Below are positions 1 to 9,500 of a DNA stretch of 64,000 bases, piece after piece. How positions within the stretch are numbered: the stretch's first letter is position 1; every line of letters starts with the position of its first letter. Both the position numbers and the translations under genes were made by a program. This DNA is from Lates calcarifer (Eukaryota > Chordata > Actinopteri > Centropomidae): assembly GCF_001640805.2 (NCBI RefSeq), contig NC_066833.1:3820471-3884470 (forward strand), in the 5' to 3' direction. The notes below the pieces were generated by a model. It saw only the letters and a list, made by a program, of their open reading frames with translations. It did no database searches and was not told the origin of the DNA.

Positions 1-512
1 CAGTAAAATCATTAGAGAGTTGCTGCTCACTACTGTTATTTGCGTTTCCCTCACGTTTCTCCTTAACTAGCAAAGCAGAGGCATCTGATTTGTTGGAGCT
101 GCTGTTTGCTAATGTGATCTCTTGCGATCAGTATATAATGTAAAAGACATGTTTAAATTTTTTATTACATTGCTGTGATGCCCACGGGAAAATACAGTAT
201 AAAAGAAAGGTGCTCAGTTTACACGTTTGCCTTTGGCAGACGGCTACACCCACTCTCCAGGAATTTAATTATATCTTATTTGCATCTTCTATTTAATGGT
301 ATTAATTTGAAATAAGGGAAAGAAAAATGATCTATGTATCAGTAGAAAACAAATACACCATTCTCAAATGCACAGCTTTGGAAGGTTTCTAGTGTCATCC
401 AAAGAGGAAAATACACAGCATAATTTTTCCCATATTCGCATATTTTGTACAATGGAGTTTAATCTTTTGGAAGTTCTCCAATCTCTCACCCTCTCTTGTT
501 TATTTCCTGCAG

Positions 513-3500
513 ATATCGAAGCCCAGATCCTGGAGATCCAGGGGATGAAGGCCTCCTTGCTGGCGGAGGATGGTGAGCAGGGAGTGGGCCTCGACTCCAC
601 TGGCTTTTATGACCAGGAGATCTATGGAGGCAGTGACAGTCGCTTTGCCGGATATGTCACATCCATCGCTGCCAACGAACAGGAGGATGTAAGTGTTTCC
701 CTACCCAGAGCATAGATACATGTTCCTAAAGTTTTTACAGTGTAATGTAGAACTTAAGGCCCACATCTGAAGCAGTGAGCCAAACACATGGCTTTGCATC
801 AGTCATTTCCATTGGCTCCATGGGGGAAACAAGCTGAAATGCTGATTATGAATAGAGGAATCTATTAAGCTACCCATTTACATGAATAGCCTAATTAATG
901 TTACAACAGGAGCTAATTTCTCTCATCTAAGTTAATTTTCTCCCTTAAATTTGGTGCCAGCAGCTGCAAATGGAAGTGTGTTATGTTGTGTAGATATTGC
1001 AAGCATCCCAGTTCTTTTATTAATTACTCACAACAGTTTGGCAGAGTGTCAAAAGGCAAAACTATGCACAATGTTACATTTTCTGATATTCATGGGTCAT
1101 CAAGTAAAGTTTCTTCAGCTTTTTGCCTTCAAATCTAACCTAAATTGAGTCTCACAGCAGCCAAGTCCAAGTGAAGTCCTTCGTTGTCTAAACAGTGTTG
1201 TGTTATCAATTTCCAATCTGTTGCAATTCCATTATTTTTTTCTGGAGCTTGATTGCTCCCCTTTGCCTGTCGCATATGAGCTAGGAGAGTCTTGCCATTT
1301 TGGTGAGATTTGACTAGACTCCTGTTTCTCTCTTTCCTCAGGATGATGAAGACGATACATCGACAAGCCTGTTGGGTCAAAAGAAGCCAGGGTACCATGC
1401 ACCAGTGGCAATACTCAATGCCATTCCTCAGTCAGATGAGCAAGTATGTGTTAATTTATCGTTTCACAAATATCAGCTTTCATCCCTGTCTTCTTTGATT
1501 CATACACTTACACGTTTTACCCCATCTTCGTTTTGCAGTACGATCCATTCGCAGAGCACCGTCCACAGAAGATCGCAGAACGGGAAGATGAATACAAAGC
1601 CCGGCGCAGACAGATGATCATCTCCCCTGAGCGTCTCGACCCCTTTGCAGACGGTAAATTTAGCCATTTTTTGTTCTCATTACATCTTCCCCATTTCCTC
1701 CCCCTGTCTCACGGTTCACTTTTTTGTGACCCCCCCATGACTACCAATGGTTTCACACCCATAGTTTTGCTGTTCAACCCTTCGACCACAATGCAATAAC
1801 TTGCTTCCCAGACTCGATGCCTTCCCTGTGGTCAATCCTGCGCGGTCAAAGAATTTTTTGTGTCTTGGTTGTACCTTTTCCTCCTAACGTGTGATATGAA
1901 TTTGCACCAACTTTCAACTTTGCCAGAAATGTCAGTGTGGGGTCATAGTTTGTTTTTAGCATGTTTGATGTGGAAAAATATTATTGCAATGATTTTGATA
2001 TGTAAAATAAAAGGGTTACCCTGGTGTGTGCAGTAAAATAAAGCTAAACCCACTGTAGGGTTACCATGCTTTTCAGTGGGATAGGTGGTTAGGTGTGAAA
2101 TGTTCAAAGGGGTAATTCACCTAACAAACATGGGTCGCAGATGGGTTGTGTGTGAGTCGAAGGGTTAACAATCCCATGTTAGCGTCATCTTAAATTATGA
2201 TGGGAAAGTGCAGTGTCTTCTTGTCTTAGCATATGAAGAAGAGGAAGTTTGAAGGTTAGCTATGGTGTAATTGACCTGCTAATGTGCTGCGCTATGCTGT
2301 GCTGTGCACAGTAGCTGATGCTAAACAATAACCGCTTTGCTCATAGACAGAGCTATAGATCCCAAGACAGGCAGAGGAGAGAAATGGGTTTCTTATGGCG
2401 GAGTCAACCCAGAGTCATTAGAGTTATATATAAGAACATAAAAGTTATCAAGAATTTGTCAGTCAATGTCTTTTGGAAACTTAACCACCACTGCTGGCTT
2501 GCCAGATATGATGGATATATGAAGTCCTTGGACACTGCATAACAAGGTAATTGTAAGTTACTTATAAGTGCAGCCAGCTTTTCTCACAGATCTGGAGATC
2601 ATAATTTCTAGGCTCATTGAGGTTGACTTTATGTAGCTTATCATGAACTAACCACTCTTATAGTTTCAAACTGCCTGGAAATGGCACTGTAACTGTAGGA
2701 ACATGCTAGATTTAGCAACAAACAATAATTATGAGGCAGCCAGTTTCTTTCTTTCCATTTTTATTGCATCTTCACTCCCCAGAGCTTAAATGGCCTGAAT
2801 GTTTCAGGTTGGTCTAGGTAGGGCTTAAATGAAGCCTGCATGTAGAGAGAGCTCTTTGTACAAAGTTGTTGTGTAAATATATTTTTATTTTACAACTCTC
2901 TCTGTAAAATAGAAATATGTTATCAAGAAAATTGTGTACCACGATACCACAGGCCCATACTAACTGTCCTTAATTTCTCTCCTACAGCAGTACTGCTTTG
3001 CCAGTCCTGTACTGCACTCTGTTAAGGGTGCAGCAACTCATCCTGTGTAGGTTATGGGGAACACAGAGAACTGTGAACTTGTCAGTTTGGTCAGGGTCCA
3101 CTGGCTGCTTGTTTGGGGCCTTTGAGGGGAATCAGATGCAGCCCAGCTACAACAAACCCCAACCCCCTGAGAGCCTCTTTTAAGCTTTTATATTTGGCTT
3201 ATCACTTTCCAACAAATTTTGATAAAAATTTCCCATGTATATACGATGGAAAATTACTGCCCAAATATTTGACTGCGTATCTGTGCTTTATTTTATCAGT
3301 TACCTTTGTCCTGGAAAGGAAGTCAAGATCTAAATGTATGACGATTAAATACTGACCAGTGCTGTTAAGAGTCATTGTGGTGCTGGCATGTCATATCATC
3401 TTATATTGACAGTTGGGCTTGATTTATCATTATCATTTGCCTCATTTTATATTTTAATGCAAAGTAAATACTTCTGTATTTGACTGTAATGTGGTAATTC

Positions 3501-6500
3501 CATTCCTAGACAAAAATCTTGACTTCATTTTTATCTGCTAGTTTAATTAATTAGGAATCTGGACCACAGGGTCTCACATTAATTTTTTTCCTAGTTTTGA
3601 GGTTGTGCCCCAAGAAGATACTTTGTTTTTTGAGTGCCATAAATCAATGCAACACAGGTGGTATACTGTTGTGTGTGAGTTCAAACCCTTTTCCAAAGTG
3701 TTACTAATGGTAAAGAGAAATTTTCTAGGCTTCTTTTCTGCCGGTTGAAGTCTGACTGCAGAAGGACCCTTGGCACTGAAAGTGTACGTATTCTGAAGAG
3801 CACAGCCCAGGACCCCTGCATCAGTGATGGCTATAACTTCTTAATCCACTTAAAGAAAACACCACAACCACAGCTCTTCTCTCTATGTATCTGCTTGTTT
3901 TTCATTAGAATGCTATGACTGTATGTAAGAAAGACAAATGTATATTTGTATGTAATTCAGTAGGAATTGTTTTGTGATTCAACTGTTTAATAAAACAGGA
4001 ACATAAGTTAATCTGTTGGTAAAGAGTCAGGGTTAGCTGGCTGTGTTTGTGCTTGCTGTGTTTGTAATCACTTGGGTCCCTGGAGTGTGTACTGATGAGT
4101 GTCCTATGTTCTTGTTCGTGCTCTTTCGCGCAGGGGGCAAAACGCCGGACCCCAAGCTGCAGGTCAGGTCATATGTGGACGTCATGTTAGAGCAGAACCT
4201 GTCCAAAGAGGAGGTAAGCAGCTACCCACTGTTCGTTCTCTTTGACCATAAACTGCAAACTACTTCCACACAGCCTGTAGAGAGTCCTGTCCTTTGTTGC
4301 AGTGCAGTTGTATCGTTAATCCTGATGTTTGTGCCTTTTTTGCACCCAGAGAGAGATTCGTCAGCAGCTGGCAGAGAAGGCCAAATCAGGGGACCTGAAA
4401 GCTGTCAACGGGTCCGCTGCCACCCAAGCAGTCGCAAAACGCAAGCGTCGCTGGGACCAGACAGCAGACCAAACCCCCTCTAATGCTACACCCAAAAAGA
4501 TGTCCAGCTGGGACCAGGCTGACACCACTGCTGAGGTGAGCCAAGATTATTACCTGGCTAGAAATATTATGGTAAATTTATTGTTATTATAAGTGTTCAG
4601 TATAGTGTAACTTGGTGGAGTCCAATGATGTGGAATATTTTCTTCCTTTCTGGTCCCTTGTAGACTCCAGGACACACCCCTGCACACACCCCCTCAAACA
4701 GCAGATGGGACGAAACCCCTGGCCGCCCTAAAGGCAGTGAGACCCCAGGAGCCACTCCCAGTACCCGCATGTGGGACCCCACTCCCAGCCACACACCCGC
4801 AGGCGCTGCCACCCCTGGCAGGGACACCCCTGGCCACGCCACGCCTGGCCACGGTGGAGCCACAGGTAGTGTACGCAAGAACCGTTGGGACGAAACCCCA
4901 AAGACAGAAAGAGAGACTCCGGGACACGGGAGTGGTTGGGCTGAAACCCCACGCACAGACAGAGGAGATGAGTCGGTGGGCGAGACTCCAACCCCAGGGG
5001 CCAGCAAGAGGAAATCTCGGTGGGATGAAACCCCTGCCAGTCAGATGGGATCCTCAACGCCACTGCTCACCCCCGGAAAGACTCCCATAGGAACACCAGC
5101 TATGAACATGGCTACTCCAACACCAGGTAAACAAGCTCATTTCTGTTTTGTTCCTTGGGACTCAGGAAAGATTTGCTGAAGCCAATGGCAATCCAGGCAA
5201 TAATATTAGATGGTGTTACCATGTGTTTAAATCAGTTTCCTCTTCTGTCTTCTTCAGGTCACCTGATGAGCATGACTCCAGAGCAGCTGCAGGCATGGAG
5301 GTGGGAGAGGGAAATCGATGAGAGAAACCGGCCCCTCACAGATGAGGAGCTAGATGCCATGTTTCCAGAGGGATACAAGGTCCGTGCCCTCTTTTTTTAT
5401 TGCGTTTAATTATTTAGTGACAAAATCATGAGTTACTAGTAATTTAAAATTGTTACAGCACTGACAGGTTATTTTTCTTCTCCACAGGTTTTGCCTCCAC
5501 CAGCAGGTTACGTGCCAATCCGTACTCCAGCCCGCAAGCTGTCGGCCACGCCCACTCCTATTGGCGGCATGACAGGTTTCCACATGCAGGCGGAGGACCG
5601 CACCACAAAACAAATGAATGACCAGCCCTCGGGAAACCTCCCGTTCCTCAAACCTGATGACATCCAGTATTTTGACAAACTGCTGGTGAGCATCAGATTT
5701 TTCCGCATGACATGTAAACAGTGTAAAATCAACAGCTGGATGTTTGTCCTATCTGAAGTTTAACATGTTTGTCTCGGTTTGTGTTAGGTGGAGGTGGATG
5801 AGTCCACACTGAGCCCTGAGGAGCAGAAAGAAAGGAAGATCATGAAGCTGCTACTGAAAATTAAAAATGGAACACCACCCATGAGGAAGGTTGGTCACTT
5901 GTTACTCTGATGATTTCCAATTTAAATCATCTGTCCATTTCCATTCATGGCTTGTAACAGCATGAAACACAAAAACAGTTTCCACTGCAAGATCAACACC
6001 CAGCACTACGCCTGTATGTGGCTATAGTGTGAATATTTGCTTGCTAAAGAATCTTCCCTCTGAGGAGCTGCTGCTTTCAGTAGAGGTCAGTGTAGACCAC
6101 CATACTCTGCTGGGAGCAGCAGACAGAAATCATCACATCTGTTGAGACTGAAGACTAACTGGTCCATGATCTGATTGACTGATCCTTTCCTCTCTTGTCA
6201 TAGGCTGCCCTGCGTCAGATCACAGACAAGGCGCGTGAATTTGGAGCAGGCCCTCTGTTCAACCAGATCCTGCCACTGCTCATGTCGCCCACCCTGGAGG
6301 ATCAGGAGCGCCACCTGCTGGTTAAAGTGATTGACCGCATCCTCTACAAACTGGATGATCTGGTTCGACCATACGTGCACAAGGTAGGCCCAGTGTCAAA
6401 GATGTGAGCTTAATTTTACTTTAAATGGGTTGTGTTTGAGAAACTAACTGTTTGTCCTCTCTGTGTCCAGATCCTGGTTGTGATTGAGCCGCTGCTGATT

Positions 6501-9500
6501 GATGAGGACTATTACGCCAGAGTAGAAGGCAGAGAAATCATCTCTAACTTGGCAAAGGTAATGCAGAGCTTTTTTTGCACACTCTGGGTCCTGCGAACCA
6601 TTCTCGCCTGTACGACCAGTCCATGGTCAGTTCAGGGCTAGTCGTTCGCTAGATTAATACCAACACGAGAATCCACAGACCTGGCGTTCACGCCTCGCCT
6701 GTTCTCAACCTGCACTCGTTGGTTACACGACAGTACATTGACAAACTTTTGATATTGATTTGAAAGATAGTAACCACTTATACGATCATGACCTATCCAG
6801 ATAGCTTGTTGATCTGTGACATTCATATACCAGTGCAGAGAGAGTGTACTTTGAATGAGTGTACCTGATTGATTGAAAAAATAATCAGCAGATTAATTGA
6901 TATTAATATGGATTTACCTGGTGGCAGATATTTGACGTTTGTCCTCCTCCCGTCTGTCCCAGGCTGCTGGTTTGGCTACGATGATCTCCACAATGCGACC
7001 TGACATTGACAACATGGATGAGTACGTCAGAAACACCACAGCCCGAGCCTTCGCTGTGGTGGCCTCTGCCCTTGGTATTCCCTCCCTCCTGCCCTTCCTC
7101 AAAGCCGTGTGTAAAAGCAAGAAATCCTGGCAGGCACGGCACACAGGCATCAAGATCGTGCAGCAGATCGCCATCCTCATGGGCTGCGCCATCCTACCCC
7201 ACCTTCGCAGCTTGGTGGAGATTATTGAGCACGGTCAGTCCTTTGTTAATTATTATCAAACTTCTTAAGAACCAAATGCACTTGACTACAGCCTTTGAAG
7301 TTGATTTTCACATGCAGAAGCTAGTGATAATGTTGAAATTACATTATGTAGTGTAATTGATGTAATGAAGTGAATTATCTTCCAGCGAAAATACAAATTA
7401 GGGTTTTCCACTAGTGTATACACTGTCCAGCTGCATAAAAATAGTAGCCTGCACTGTTCATTTTTCAGGAGGTCTTTACTGGGAGTCCGATTATCTGTAG
7501 AGGTCTAAAGCAGTTTCATGTTAGAAATCAATGTTTTTCCAACGCTCTTGTGTGGATACAGGACGTCACAAGGGGCTGTTGGTTCAGTTTGTTCCTCTGA
7601 TATCCAGACGTCCGATGACTAAAAACCTTTATCTGATTAAAGGTTATAGATATAAGGTTATAAATAGTGACGGTGACGTGACTCGAAACAGTAATAAAAC
7701 AGTTGACTGGAAACGTGTTAATGTTCAGCCATTCAGCTGACAGCCAGCTTTTATGGAAAACTGATCTCATTCTGACTAAATATTGTTACAGTTCATTTGA
7801 AATGATCTCTGAAATGGATAAAAAAAATCTCTGTTAACAACTGTGTATCATTTTCATACAGCTAAGCTATGCCAATCTGTTTTTCTCATTGCCAGTAACA
7901 ATTTATATTCACACACAAAGTCTGCAGTTTAATGTGTTCAGGCTCTGACTGTTGGTTGTGGATGTGTGATGCCACAGGTCTGGTGGATGAGCAGCAGAAG
8001 GTGAGGACCATCAGTGCCCTGGCCATAGCCGCTCTTGCGGAAGCTGCCACACCCTACGGTATCGAGTCCTTTGACTCAGTCCTCAAGCCCCTCTGGAAGG
8101 GTATCAGACAGCACAGAGGAAAGGTAAGAGATACACATTTACTTTTCATTAGATTTTTGGAGAGAAGAACAAACAGTATTCAGTGTGAGATCAACACCCA
8201 GCACTACACCTGTATGTGGCTACAGTGTGAATGTTTGCTTGCTATAGTGTTTCCTTGAAGGGGCTGGTGTTTTCAGCAGAGGTCAGATGAAAGACCATCA
8301 ATGCTCTGCTTGGAGCATCAGACAATTAAACGTACAAGTCATAATCACTGGGTCACAATAATTTCTTCCCTTTTGTCACCAGGGTTTGGCTGCTTTCCTC
8401 AAAGCTATTGGTTACCTGATCCCACTGATGGACGCTGAGTATGCAAACTACTACACCAGAGAGGTGATGTTGATCCTCATCAGAGAGTTCCAGTCCCCTG
8501 ATGAGGAGATGAAGAAGATTGTGCTCAAGGTGAGAACGTGGCAGAAAACAGATAATGTCACTCAGTTAATGGTCATGTGCTCAACTAATGTGACTGAGAC
8601 CACACGTCTGTAAACCTTAGGTAACTTCCTGCGACTCATTCTCGCCTGTTCAGCCACGACATGGTTGCATCAGGGCTAGTAGTTCGCTATAATAACACCA
8701 ACATGAGAATTAGCAGAGCTGACACCTGTGTCCTCTCTGTTCTCAACCTGCACCCGTTGGTCACATCTACAAACCCTTGTGTGATCTCAGAGTTGGCAGA
8801 TAGTGTGTTTTTATTAACCCTATGCATTGTTGCTCAATTAAGAAGACCAAAAACCTTGTTGATTTTCCTCAGTTGCAATTTTCCTTCTCTGACCTTCCCT
8901 TGTGTTCCCTCCATTTTGTCTCATAGGTGGTGAAGCAGTGTTGTGGCACTGATGGTGTCGAAGCCAACTACATTAAGACCGAGATCCTGCCACCCTTCTT
9001 CAAGCACTTCTGGCAGCACAGGATGGCTCTTGACAGACGCAACTACAGACAGGTTAGCAAACATAGAAGTTTGTGTTCTGTTATGTGACAATGGTCTCTT
9101 GTTTCTTGTGGAGATGGTCCACAGATGAGAGATGTGGAGAGGGTAAAATGGCAAAAAGCAGGTGACAAGAAGTGAAAAATAAAAATTACACACTTGTGTT
9201 ACTCATGCAACACCCACATTATGTGCATTTACTGATGTGAAAAAATGAAACTTTTTGCACAGTTGTTTGTGCACAGCAAAACCCTTAAACTCTGTTCTGT
9301 TTGGCCACAAAATTAGATTTTTTTATTTCATAGTTTCACTGAAGTGAAAAGAAGCAAGGAGAACTGCTACAGCAAACATTAATTATTAAACATTAAGACA
9401 TTAAGCCTTTCTTCATATATTAATGGAGTGTGACTTTATTTTATTAATTAAAAAGACAGAAAATGAAACATTCACTCACATTTTGTCAACGTGCAAAAGT

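Noticed and set aside
4597..5090. Open frames of 77-136 codons on both strands over SF3B1 exon 7
   Set aside because: They are shadow frames of a GC-rich, repeat-like exon; the true frame is fixed by the conserved RWDETP and TPGH motifs and splice phase.
7560..7660. Possible C/D-box snoRNA in SF3B1 intron 13
   Set aside because: A C-box-like gatgact and CTGA motifs occur, but they are only about 20 bases apart and there is no terminal stem.
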